42,995 nucleotides of DNA, taken from the NCBI GenBank assembly GCA_002683335.1, contig NYTE01000048.1:1-42995 (forward strand), written 5' to 3'. The notes beneath the pieces are model-generated. The model was not told the DNA's origin and made no database searches. It saw only the letters and a list, made by a program, of their open reading frames with translations. Both the position numbers and the translations under genes were made by a program. This document shows, piece by piece, positions 8,730-17,459 of this stretch. The DNA is from Halieaceae bacterium (GTDB lineage: Bacteria > Pseudomonadota > Gammaproteobacteria > Pseudomonadales > Halieaceae). Position 1 is the stretch's first letter. Every line of letters begins with the position of its first letter.

Positions 8730-10346
8730 GTGAACCAGTATGATGCGATCGTCATTGGGGCGGGCCACAATGGTCTCACTAATGGCGCCTATCTCGCCAA
8801 AGCCGGTCTGAAAGTCGCGGTACTCGAACGCAATCCCTACATCGGTGGCGCAACGGTCAGTCGGGAACTCCATAAGGGCTGGTGGTATTCCAATTGTTCT
8901 TATGTCTCGAGCTTGCTGCGTCCCGAAATTACCCGGGATCTCGAGCTACCGCGCCACGGGTTACAGGTGGTCTCATTTGGCGGCGGCGCAACGTTCATGC
9001 GCAATGGCGACCACTTTGGCAACTACAGCGACCACGATCGTCACTACCGGGAAATGGCGCGACACTCCAAGCGCGACGCCAACGCCTACGACCGCTATGC
9101 CGCTGATACCAGCCTGCAGACCAAACTGATTCGGCCCTACTTGATGCGGACACCGCCGGACCCCACCTCGATGAAACCGCGTGACCTGCGGGATCTCTTA
9201 GAGTTCGCACGCTCATTCATGGGTTTGGGCGAAGAAAAGCTGCTCGATACGATCAAATTCTGGACGGCGAGCGTCGGCGACTATCTGCACGAATATTTCG
9301 AAACCGATGTCATCAAAGCCCACATGGCGGGCAGCGGCATCATTGGTACCGCGTTGGGGGTGTACTCGCCCGGTACCGCGTATGTTCTGCTCCATCACTA
9401 TATGGGTGATGTCGATGGCAATGTTGGCGCATGGGGTTTCGCCCGCGGCGGGATGGGTGCCATCGCCGACTCGTTGTCAAAGGCCTTTCAGTCTTATGGT
9501 GGCGAGATTATCTGTGACGCGAATGTGGATGAAATCATCGTTAAAAACGGCAAGGCAGCCGGTGTCGCATTGAAGGATGGTACCGAGTACAAAGCGCCGA
9601 TCGTGGTTTCCAATTTAGATCCGAAGCGCACCTTCCTTGATATTACCAACCCCGCGGACTTGCCTAAAGACGTGCTGAAAAAAGCGCGCAATTTTAAGAT
9701 CAGGGGATCTTCGGGGAAGCTCAATATCGCGCTTGACGGCTTACCTGTGTTTAACGGTCTGGACCCGCGCAACCGATTAATGGCGGGCGACCTTCACTTC
9801 AGTGACTCCCTGGAACGGCAGGAACGGGCATACGATGACTGGAAAGCGGGAACATGGTCCAAGGATCCCTACCTCGACATGATGATCCCGTCACTCACCG
9901 ATCCCACTATGGCCCCTCCAGGCAAACACATGATGTCGGTTTTCGTACAGTACGCGCCTCCAAAGGTAGAAGGTCGCGAGTGGACCGATGAGGACAAAGA
10001 CGGATTCGAGAAGTCTGTCATAGACCAAATCTCAAACTATAGCCCCAACTTTAGAGACCTTATTTTGCACTGCGAAACAAGAACGCCCAGAGAAATCGAA
10101 GCAGAGGTCGGGCTAACCGAAGGCAACATCTTTATGGGAGAGCTGACGTTTGACCAACTGCTATTCAATCGACCATTTCCGGGATATGCGCAGTACCGGT
10201 CACCTATTAAAGGGATGTATATGTGTAGTTCTGGCACGCACCCCGGTGGCGGCGTAATGGCAGCACCGGGCGCCAACGCAGCGCGCGAAATTCTGGCCGA
10301 TTTGAAAAAATCCAACACTGTTCCGGGAGGGTACGCCGATGACTGA
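8730..10346 (+). CDS. Phytoene-dehydrogenase-like FAD oxidoreductase, copy 1
   Basis: A 538-residue flavoprotein of the COG1233 group. The Rossmann FAD-binding motif VIGAGHNGLTNGAYLAKAG is at residues 8-26, followed by ERNPYIGGATVSRE, which contacts FAD. Near the C-terminus is the family's second FAD signature (SSGTHPGGGVMAAPGANAAREI). No signal peptide or membrane anchor is seen. Carotenoid desaturases share this fold, but no crt genes are present and the neighbours are catabolic, so dehydrogenation of another substrate is more likely (inference). The start is GTG at 8730, with GGAG 6 bases ahead (8720-8723). It is the first gene after the TetR operator and overlaps the second copy by 8 bases. 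Confidence 0.9.
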   Translation: MNQYDAIVIGAGHNGLTNGAYLAKAGLKVAVLERNPYIGGATVSRELHKGWWYSNCSYVSSLLRPEITRDLELPRHGLQVVSFGGGATFMRNGDHFGNYSDHDRHYREMARHSKRDANAYDRYAADTSLQTKLIRPYLMRTPPDPTSMKPRDLRDLLEFARSFMGLGEEKLLDTIKFWTASVGDYLHEYFETDVIKAHMAGSGIIGTALGVYSPGTAYVLLHHYMGDVDGNVGAWGFARGGMGAIADSLSKAFQSYGGEIICDANVDEIIVKNGKAAGVALKDGTEYKAPIVVSNLDPKRTFLDITNPADLPKDVLKKARNFKIRGSSGKLNIALDGLPVFNGLDPRNRLMAGDLHFSDSLERQERAYDDWKAGTWSKDPYLDMMIPSLTDPTMAPPGKHMMSVFVQYAPPKVEGREWTDEDKDGFEKSVIDQISNYSPNFRDLILHCETRTPREIEAEVGLTEGNIFMGELTFDQLLFNRPFPGYAQYRSPIKGMYMCSSGTHPGGGVMAAPGANAAREILADLKKSNTVPGGYADD

Positions 10347-11895
10347 TTATGATGCGGTAATCATTGGCGCCGGCCACAATGGGCTAATTTGCGCGAGCTA
10401 CCTCGCCAAAGCGGGCAAGCACGTCATGGTGATTGATGGCCGCACAGAGCCCGGCGGTTGCGCGAGCAGTCGCGAATTCACCCCGGGATTCAATGTCTCC
10501 GATTGCGCGCAATGGCTGTCCCAGTTTGACCAGAGCATTGTTAAAGACCTTGATCTCAAAGGCGCCGGTTTGTCTTTAGGTAAAGCCAAGGCAACGATTT
10601 CACTGCAACCTGACGCTGACCACCTGATATTGGATGGGGATCAGGTCAGCGGGGCCGGGGTCGATCCCGTTGATCAAGCTGCATATCGCGATTTCAGAGA
10701 AATGGTGCGTAGCTTTGCAAAACTGATGACAACCCTCTATCGCAACCGGCCGCCTAAATTGGTTGAGCAAAACTGGACAGATCGATTCACGCTAATGAAG
10801 TTGGGCCTCAAACTGAAGATGCTCAGTCGCGAAAGACTCCGGGATCTGATGCGCGTTGTGATGATCAACATCTATGACGTAATGAATGAGCATTTCTCTC
10901 ACCCTGCATTGAAAAGCACTATCGCTTTAGACGCTGTTACCGGCACCAATATGGGTCCGCGTTCACCTAATACGGTATACAGCTATCTGCATAGAGCAAC
11001 CGGGGAGCACCTCGGGCAGACCGGTACTACACAGGTGATCGGCGGCATGGGCGCTCTGGGTAAGGCCCTCGCCACCACGGCAGAAAAACATGGCGCCACA
11101 CTGAAATTGGGCACGGCAGTCTCCGCCATCGACAAAACCGGTGACCGAGTGACCGGTGTCACGCTTGCTTCGGGAGAGACCGTATCGGCGAAGATTGTCA
11201 TTTCTAATGCTGATCCCACCACCACTTTCCGCGATTTGCTTGGATATCATCAGATGGAAGCCGGTATGGCGAAGCGGACTGAGCACTACCGATCCAGAAG
11301 CGGCACCGCCAAACTCCACCTCGCGCTGAGTGCACTACCCACCTTTACAGGCCTGACGGAAGCGCAGCTCTCAGAGAGACTCGTCATTACACCCTCTATG
11401 GACAGCATGGAGACAGCGCTAAACCCGATGAAGTACCGGGAGCTCAGCAGTGGGCACATCTTTGATATCAGCATACCCACTGTTGAGGACCCCGGCTTGG
11501 CGCCGGTGGGCGAACATATGCTGACCGCGATCGTCCATTATGTGCCCTTCGCACCCGACATCGGCTGGGAGGCCGGTAAGCCGCGACTGCTTAACCAATT
11601 GCTGGAAGAGCTAGAGGCCTATGCGCCCGGTATTGGCGCTTTGGTAAAAGCGAGTGAACTGGTGGTGCCTTCGGATTTTGAGGCGTCGCATGGTATGACC
11701 GGCGGCAACTGGCACCACGGTGAACTGTCGATTGATCAAGCCTTGATGATGCGGCCATTTCCCGGATCTACACAGTACGCCACTGCAGTCGATGGACTCT
11801 ACCTCTGCGGCGCCGGAGCGCACCCCGGTGGCAGCATTCAGGGGCTACCCGGGCGAAATGCCGCCAAGGAAATTCTGAAAAGAGGAGCCCTGTGA
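10339..11895 (+). CDS. Phytoene-dehydrogenase-like FAD oxidoreductase, copy 2
   Basis: A 518-residue paralogue of the preceding protein, with the same architecture: VIIGAGHNGLICASYLAKAG near residue 7 and a C-terminal FAD signature CGAGAHPGGSIQGLPGRNAAKEI. By eye the pair align throughout, including GEL(T/S)(F/I)DQ...RPFPG...QY and the SG..KL..AL..LP.F.GL segment, but many positions differ, so this is an old duplication. The ATG at 10339 has GGGAGG 8 bases ahead and lies inside the end of copy 1, so translation is coupled. Strict pairing suggests a heteromeric enzyme or two consecutive oxidation steps; this is inference. Confidence 0.9.
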   Translation: MTDYDAVIIGAGHNGLICASYLAKAGKHVMVIDGRTEPGGCASSREFTPGFNVSDCAQWLSQFDQSIVKDLDLKGAGLSLGKAKATISLQPDADHLILDGDQVSGAGVDPVDQAAYRDFREMVRSFAKLMTTLYRNRPPKLVEQNWTDRFTLMKLGLKLKMLSRERLRDLMRVVMINIYDVMNEHFSHPALKSTIALDAVTGTNMGPRSPNTVYSYLHRATGEHLGQTGTTQVIGGMGALGKALATTAEKHGATLKLGTAVSAIDKTGDRVTGVTLASGETVSAKIVISNADPTTTFRDLLGYHQMEAGMAKRTEHYRSRSGTAKLHLALSALPTFTGLTEAQLSERLVITPSMDSMETALNPMKYRELSSGHIFDISIPTVEDPGLAPVGEHMLTAIVHYVPFAPDIGWEAGKPRLLNQLLEELEAYAPGIGALVKASELVVPSDFEASHGMTGGNWHHGELSIDQALMMRPFPGSTQYATAVDGLYLCGAGAHPGGSIQGLPGRNAAKEILKRGAL

Positions 11896-13079
11896 TGAGC
11901 GACGTCAGCCGAGACACTATGCTACTCACCACGCCGTTCCACTCCCGGGTGGAAGCGATGTGCGATTTAAACGACTGGGGCAACTGGATGGGATACACCA
12001 CCCCTAATGCCTATTTCGATGTGGAACTCGAGTATTTCGCACTGCGCAGCACTACCGGGGTGTTTGATCTCTCTCCCATGAATAAGTACCGGGTCACCGG
12101 ACCAGATGCGCAACGCTATCTTGACCGGCTCATCACACGGGATGTCAGCAAGATCGGTGTCAATCGAGTGGGGTATGCCATTTGGTGTGATGACAATGGC
12201 CAAGTCATGGACGATGGCACCATCTTTCGGCTCGGGGAGCAGGACTACCGTATCTGCTCTTACCAGCGTGCGGACGACTGGCTCGCTTGGAACAAATTAG
12301 GCTTCGACGTCACGATTGAAAATGAATCCGAAGCGGTCGTGGGACTGGCTGTTCAGGGACCCACCTCTTGCACCGTCCTAACACTGCTTGGGTGCCATGA
12401 CCTAAATCAACTGAAGCCATTCGGCATTGCGCATTACACTTTTGAAGGCCAGCCCCTGATGGTGAGTCGAACAGGCTTTACTGGAGATCTGGGTTACGAG
12501 GTCTGGATACCCCCCGAAAGCGCAGAAACGCTCTGGGATCAGCTTTTTCAAGTCGGCCATGACTACCTCATCAAGCCGATCGGCTCCTATGCGCTTGAAC
12601 TTGCGCGCATCGAAGCGGGTTTTTTACAAGCCAATGTTGATTTTATGCCCGCCGAGGAAGTCGTCCGTGTGGGTCGAACACGCAGCCCGTTCGAACTGGG
12701 ATTAAGCTGGCTGGTCGATTTCTCAAAACCCCTCTTTAATGGCCGCTCAGCGCTGCTCAAAGAGCAGGCCAATGGGTCTCGCTATCGCTTTGCCATGCTC
12801 GATGTAGAGGGTAACAAACCGGCCGAGCACTCCTTTATTCTTAAGGGAGACAAACAAGTGGGCACCGTGACCTCCGCAGCCTGGTGCCCGACAGCCAAGG
12901 CCAACATTGCCTACGCTCAAATCGAGATGCCCTATGGCGCCGCGGGAGACGAACTGGTTGCGGAAATTTATTACCAGCGTGAATTGCATTGGACGCGCCT
13001 GCTCGCGCCATGCAAGGTAATTGACGCGCCCATCTTCAAATCTCCCAAGCGCTGGCAAACACCAGCACCACCTCATTGA
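11895..13079 (+). CDS. GcvT-family aminomethyltransferase / THF-dependent demethylase-like
   Basis: A 394-residue protein of the glycine-cleavage T-protein family. The N-terminal folate-binding region shows GVFDLSPMNKYRVTGPDAQRYL, GQVMDDGTIFRL (the conserved acidic residue that handles the substrate amine in GcvT) and AVQGPTS. It also has RTGFTGDLGYEVW, and a C-terminal barrel ends near residue 385. Relatives include GcvT, sarcosine and dimethylglycine oxidase C-domains, and the DMSP demethylase DmdA; all move a methyl or methylene group to tetrahydrofolate. There are no gcvH/gcvP genes here, so it is not a glycine-cleavage locus. The ATG at 11895 overlaps the previous stop (TGATG) and has AGAGGAG 7 bases ahead; a GTG one codon earlier is possible. 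The probable role is to capture a C1 unit released from an N-methyl (or S-methyl) substrate. Confidence 0.88.
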   Translation: MSDVSRDTMLLTTPFHSRVEAMCDLNDWGNWMGYTTPNAYFDVELEYFALRSTTGVFDLSPMNKYRVTGPDAQRYLDRLITRDVSKIGVNRVGYAIWCDDNGQVMDDGTIFRLGEQDYRICSYQRADDWLAWNKLGFDVTIENESEAVVGLAVQGPTSCTVLTLLGCHDLNQLKPFGIAHYTFEGQPLMVSRTGFTGDLGYEVWIPPESAETLWDQLFQVGHDYLIKPIGSYALELARIEAGFLQANVDFMPAEEVVRVGRTRSPFELGLSWLVDFSKPLFNGRSALLKEQANGSRYRFAMLDVEGNKPAEHSFILKGDKQVGTVTSAAWCPTAKANIAYAQIEMPYGAAGDELVAEIYYQRELHWTRLLAPCKVIDAPIFKSPKRWQTPAPPH

Positions 13080-13104
13080 TCCGCCGCTTTTACTGAGAGA
13101 CGCT

Positions 13105-14382
13105 ATGCAGACCATTGCGACTTCCGTAGACGATTCTTTTCAGCGCATGCGCCAGAAGCTGGAGGCCGAGAAGGCTCGGCCCCACCACGCGATGGACTCC
13201 TATTTTTATCGCTCGCATTTGGTCCATGAGCAGGAGCTTGAACACCTTATTTTCAAAAGCTGGATTTATGCACTTCATACCAGCGAGATCCCCTCTCCCG
13301 GTGATTATCAGCTCATTGAGATCGGCGAAGACTCGATCATCGTCGCGCGGACAGAAACCGGCGAAATCCGCGCAATGCATAATATTTGTCGCCACCGAGG
13401 CGCCCGGGTTTGCGAAGAGACCCGCGGTAACCGTAAAACCCATGTCTGCCCTTATCATGGCTGGGTCTACAACATCGACGGCTCACTCAAAGTCGCTCGC
13501 GAAACCCACATCATGTCGGATTTTGAAAGTGCTTCGCATGGCCTGAAGCCGGTCAACTGCGTAACCTATATGGGTTTGGTCTTTATCAACTGCGATCTCG
13601 AGGCCGGCGACCTCCTGGCTTCGCTGGAGAATATCCGTGAACCCCTGGGTGCCTATGACCTTGAGCACGCTAAGGTTGCGCATCGGCAAACCTATCGCGT
13701 TGAGGCAAATTGGAAGTTGGCTATCGAGAATTATCTTGAGTGCTACCACTGCGCTACCTCACACAGAGCCTATGCGCGTTTGCATACCCTGAAAGACCTG
13801 GAAGAAAAATCAGCGCCAGTAGTGGCTAAAATGCTTAAGCGCGCCGACGAGGTGACGGGTATTCCCGGCATTTCAAAAGAACACACCGAAATCTATCTTG
13901 ATGCACCCAGTTTTGGCGCCTGCGCACATACAATGCGATACGGTCTATTCGACGGGTTTGTGACGGGCAGCAAAGATGGGCAACCCGTTGCGCCACTGAT
14001 GGGCGATATCCGGGACTACGATGGTGGTGCCGGCGACTTCCAAATGGGCCCTCTGACCTTCATGCTCAACTACCCTGACCACTGCGTGTTGTACCGCTTT
14101 TTACCCCGCTCACGCACCGAGACAGATATGGAACTGGTATGGCTCGTTCGCGAAGACGCCGTAGATGGTAAGGACTACGACGTCGAAAACTTGACCTGGC
14201 TCTGGCATCACACAACCCTTGAGGACGAATACATCATTACGCGCAATGCAGCAGGCGTGAATTCGCGGTTTTTCGAGCCTGGTCCGTATCATTCAGAATT
14301 CGAATTTACATTGCAGCAGTTCGTACACTGGTACCTTCATTCATTGGAAGCCAGCTTGGATTGTGAGATAAGGCCACGCTGA
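13105..14382 (+). CDS. Rieske non-heme iron oxygenase, alpha subunit (quaternary-amine type)
   Basis: A 425-residue ring-hydroxylating-oxygenase-type alpha subunit. The Rieske [2Fe-2S] ligands are C95-x-H97 (CRHRGA) and C115-x2-H118 (CPYHGW). The catalytic domain carries NYLECYHCATSH, with mononuclear iron ligands His215 and His220. ENYLECYHC is like glycine betaine monooxygenase GbcA, choline monooxygenase and carnitine oxygenase rather than aromatic dioxygenases, so oxidative N-demethylation or C-N cleavage is likely (inference from family). The ATG at 13105 leaves 25 bases after the GcvT-like gene; the longer frame from 13021 would overlap it. No ferredoxin-reductase partner is encoded in the window, so electrons must come from elsewhere. 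Confidence 0.92.
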   Translation: MQTIATSVDDSFQRMRQKLEAEKARPHHAMDSYFYRSHLVHEQELEHLIFKSWIYALHTSEIPSPGDYQLIEIGEDSIIVARTETGEIRAMHNICRHRGARVCEETRGNRKTHVCPYHGWVYNIDGSLKVARETHIMSDFESASHGLKPVNCVTYMGLVFINCDLEAGDLLASLENIREPLGAYDLEHAKVAHRQTYRVEANWKLAIENYLECYHCATSHRAYARLHTLKDLEEKSAPVVAKMLKRADEVTGIPGISKEHTEIYLDAPSFGACAHTMRYGLFDGFVTGSKDGQPVAPLMGDIRDYDGGAGDFQMGPLTFMLNYPDHCVLYRFLPRSRTETDMELVWLVREDAVDGKDYDVENLTWLWHHTTLEDEYIITRNAAGVNSRFFEPGPYHSEFEFTLQQFVHWYLHSLEASLDCEIRPR

Positions 14383-14466
14383 GGGCGCCCCGTACTATAC
14401 TGCCCGCACGGTGAAGTAGTGGCCAAGGGACTTGCTTTCCCAGAGCGATATTGTCATCGATCTACC

Positions 14467-15897
14467 ATGACAAAAAAGGGGCAGACTTTGCAGCAAAACA
14501 CCGCGACTGATGGCTCCGATTTGGATGCAAAACGCACCCGCATACCGCTCTTCAGCGCGTTTTTCATGATTTACATCTTCGTCTCAGGAGGCTCTTTTGG
14601 CATAGAGGAGATGGTCTCGTCGTCTGGACCGGGCCTCACGCTTCTATTACTGCTCTTTTTACCCATTGTCTGGGCGCTGCCAATGGCACTTATCGCCAGC
14701 GAACTGGGATCTGCTATCCCAGAGAATGGCGGTTTCTACATCTGGACGCGACGAGGCCTCGGCGAGTTTTGGGGGTTTCAAGCTGCATGGTGGTGGTCTC
14801 TCGCTCTCCTGGTCGACACGTCGTTATACATCGTCCTGAGTGCCACCTATCTGCAAAACCAGATTGGCTTTAGTGACTCGGTGTACTACCTGATCTGCTG
14901 GTCTGTTATCGCGATCTTTACGCTCGTCAATATTATGGGCATCCGAGTGGTGGCTATCGGATCCAGCCTGTTTGCCATTCTGATTATTTCACCCATTGTT
15001 ATTTTGGCCGCAGTGGGAATTGCCAACTGGCAGTTCAATCCCTTCACGCCGATCACACCACCGGGAACCGACCTTTTAGGCAGCGATGGCACATTGATTC
15101 TGGGGCTCAGTGTCGGCTTATGGATGTACGCAGGTTATGAATCCATGTCGACCCTAGCCGGAGAGATTGAGGAGCCACAGCGCATCATTCCTAGAGCGCT
15201 GATGCTGGCGCTCCCTTTTGTTGCGCTCATGTACTTGGTGCCCACCGCCGCCAGTATTGCGGCGATCGGTGAGTGGGAGCTCTTTTCTGTCGATAGCGGC
15301 GACGGCAAAATGTCCTTCGTGGACATTGGACGACAACTAGGCGGCACTGCGCTTGGGCACGCCTTGCTTGCGTCTGCAGTGCTCGGGAATCTCGCGCTCT
15401 ACCTCGATTATATGGCGTCAGGTGCTCGGCCGATTCAAAGCCTAGCCAGAGACGGCTTACTGCCCTCGATGTTAACCGTCACCAGCTCGCAATTCGGCAC
15501 CCCCATCGTGGCCATTCTTCTCATAGCAGGCGTCAATGCCGTATTGGTAATCGGACCTTTTCAGAGCCTGGTCATCATCGACGTGCTCCTGATGGTGGCT
15601 TCCTATGCTCTTATCTTTATCGCTGCCGCAAGACTGCGCGTCGTCGAACCCGACCTACATCGCCCTTTTAAGATCCCCGGCGGCATGATCATTATGGGCC
15701 TGTTGATTACCCCTCCGATCGCCCTGATTGCTTTCATGATATTCATCACGCTGGGGGATCATAGCCTGACGCTATGGGGCCGTGACCGCTTTGGATTTTT
15801 AGGCATCGAAATCGGGTGGTATGGGGTAGCCGGACTGATTGCCATTCTCTCTGGACCGCTGCTCTATCCCTGGTTACGGGCACATAATCGACAATAG
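14467..15897 (+). CDS. APC-family amino acid/amine permease
   Basis: About 476 residues with roughly 12 hydrophobic segments. TM1 is FSAFFMIYIFVSGGSFGIEEMV, where SGGSFG matches the helix-breaking Gly-rich motif of the amino acid-polyamine-organocation superfamily, and YAGYESMSTLAGEIEEPQR is the conserved loop and TM segment of that family. It moves an amino acid, polyamine or amine across the inner membrane. The ATG at 14467 lacks a clear ribosome site; a GTG at 14419 in the same frame adds 16 residues and cannot be excluded. The 84-base gap after the Rieske gene is compatible with the same transcript. Context suggests it imports the cluster's substrate. Confidence 0.88.
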   Translation: MTKKGQTLQQNTATDGSDLDAKRTRIPLFSAFFMIYIFVSGGSFGIEEMVSSSGPGLTLLLLLFLPIVWALPMALIASELGSAIPENGGFYIWTRRGLGEFWGFQAAWWWSLALLVDTSLYIVLSATYLQNQIGFSDSVYYLICWSVIAIFTLVNIMGIRVVAIGSSLFAILIISPIVILAAVGIANWQFNPFTPITPPGTDLLGSDGTLILGLSVGLWMYAGYESMSTLAGEIEEPQRIIPRALMLALPFVALMYLVPTAASIAAIGEWELFSVDSGDGKMSFVDIGRQLGGTALGHALLASAVLGNLALYLDYMASGARPIQSLARDGLLPSMLTVTSSQFGTPIVAILLIAGVNAVLVIGPFQSLVIIDVLLMVASYALIFIAAARLRVVEPDLHRPFKIPGGMIIMGLLITPPIALIAFMIFITLGDHSLTLWGRDRFGFLGIEIGWYGVAGLIAILSGPLLYPWLRAHNRQ

Positions 15898-16021
15898 CCA
15901 GTGTAAACTAGCATTTGGCGGGGAATATTTAGCGCTGCCTGAAAAGGAATGCGCCAGATCTACGGCGAACTGGCTCCTCATCACATCCAAGACGCTCGTC
16001 TAGCTGATTAGGTAACCGATT

Positions 16022-17428
16022 ATGAACAAACCTTTTCCCGGGCCCAAAACATTACGCGCGCTTGAGCGCGGCATACCGCTTTTTAAAAATGGGTTGCGCT
16101 TCAATGAGGCCATGCAGAAAGCGGGATCCCGTGGATTCAGATCAGTGCGTCAGATCGTGGTCTCCAGGGCTGAGGGGGATTTCGTATGGGATCTCGACGA
16201 TCAGCGCTATATCGATTTCCAAAACGGCTGGGCGACCAACCCGTTAGGTAATTGCCACCCCGAAATACTCAAGGTGGTGGAAACCGCTAACCGGCGCTAT
16301 GGGTTTCACTTTGATCACCCGCTTCGTTACGAGCTGGCGGAGATGTTGGCGGAAATTATGCCCGGTTGCGCGCTACCGCGGACCAACTTTGAAGTGTCGG
16401 GCACTGAGGCGGCGGAGGCAGCGGTGCATCTCGCGCTGACCCATACCCAACGCCAATATATCGTTACCTTCGGCGCGTCCTACCACGGCAATTCCATTGC
16501 TGGAAAATTACTAAGCGGACTCGGGGGCGACTCAGCCATTCACCTGGAAGCGTGGTCAGGGGGCGTGGTCCGTGCGCCCTATCCCTTTAGCGACAATATT
16601 CCGGCTAATCTCTCACAGGATCAATATGTAGATTTCTGCTTATGGTATCTGGAACACCACATCCACGAGACGATGGTGAGTCGCGACAATATTGCCGGTG
16701 TAATGCTCGAACCTGGCTTGGCAGAGGGGGGCAACTGGATTCCAACTCAAGCATTTGTGCGAGGAGTTCGGGACATTTGCGACCGAAACGACTGGCTACT
16801 TATCAGCGACGAGGTGCTCACCGGATTGGGAAGAACCGGGAAAATGTGGGCGATAGAGCACTACGACGTGACTCCAGATATCTTGGTTTATGGCAAAAAC
16901 CTGTCAGGCGGTATCGCACCGCTATCGGGCATTTCCGCCCGTGATGACATCCTCGGTGACAACCGTCACTTTAATTCTGGGTCAACCTTTGCAGGTTCTC
17001 CCGCAGGGTGTGCCGCAGCGATAAAAACCCTCGAGATATTCGAAAGAGATGGCATCGTCGCGCAAGCAGCCAAGCTTGGTCGAATTGTCGAGGAAATCAC
17101 CCGAGACTGGGAAAACTACGACATTGTTAGGCAAGTCAGAGGGAATGGACTGCTGATCGGGGTGAGTTTTGAGAGAGCTAGCCGAACTGACCGCGAAGGA
17201 GAGAACTGGTGGGTCGCACGGGCTGTAAGGGGCGAGATGCTTGAGCGAGGGGTATGGGCTATCTCGGATCATGAGGATACGATTCGCCTATATCCAGCGC
17301 TCAACATGAATGAAGACACCCTGAGAGCAGGACTTCACATTATGGAGGAGGCAATTCAGGCGGTTTCAAGCGGCGCGGATATCGAAGGAGACAGCGCCGC
17401 CTATCCCACTGGCGTCGCCGGCTTCTGA
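16022..17428 (+). CDS. Class III pyridoxal-phosphate aminotransferase
   Basis: A 468-residue fold-type I PLP enzyme. Recognisable elements are SGTEAAEAAVHLA (126-138, phosphate binding), YHG (154-156), the cofactor Asp263 in ISDEVLTGLGRTGK and the Schiff-base Lys292 in YGKNLSGG. The subgroup includes omega-aminotransferases and glutamate-1-semialdehyde aminomutase-like enzymes; hemL itself is unlikely because of the catabolic context and divergent sequence. It would remove an omega- or beta-amino group from the pathway intermediate (inference). A 124-base gap after the permease could contain its own promoter. It converges with the PhyH gene with only 31 bases between stop codons. Confidence 0.92.
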   Translation: MNKPFPGPKTLRALERGIPLFKNGLRFNEAMQKAGSRGFRSVRQIVVSRAEGDFVWDLDDQRYIDFQNGWATNPLGNCHPEILKVVETANRRYGFHFDHPLRYELAEMLAEIMPGCALPRTNFEVSGTEAAEAAVHLALTHTQRQYIVTFGASYHGNSIAGKLLSGLGGDSAIHLEAWSGGVVRAPYPFSDNIPANLSQDQYVDFCLWYLEHHIHETMVSRDNIAGVMLEPGLAEGGNWIPTQAFVRGVRDICDRNDWLLISDEVLTGLGRTGKMWAIEHYDVTPDILVYGKNLSGGIAPLSGISARDDILGDNRHFNSGSTFAGSPAGCAAAIKTLEIFERDGIVAQAAKLGRIVEEITRDWENYDIVRQVRGNGLLIGVSFERASRTDREGENWWVARAVRGEMLERGVWAISDHEDTIRLYPALNMNEDTLRAGLHIMEEAIQAVSSGADIEGDSAAYPTGVAGF

Positions 17429-17459
17429 TTAATTCAGATAGGACATTACCCGTAAAAAC

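Noticed and set aside
8730-11895. Carotenoid biosynthesis locus
   Set aside because: The two flavoproteins share the phytoene desaturase fold, but no crtB, crtE or crtY-like gene is nearby and the neighbours are amine and one-carbon enzymes.
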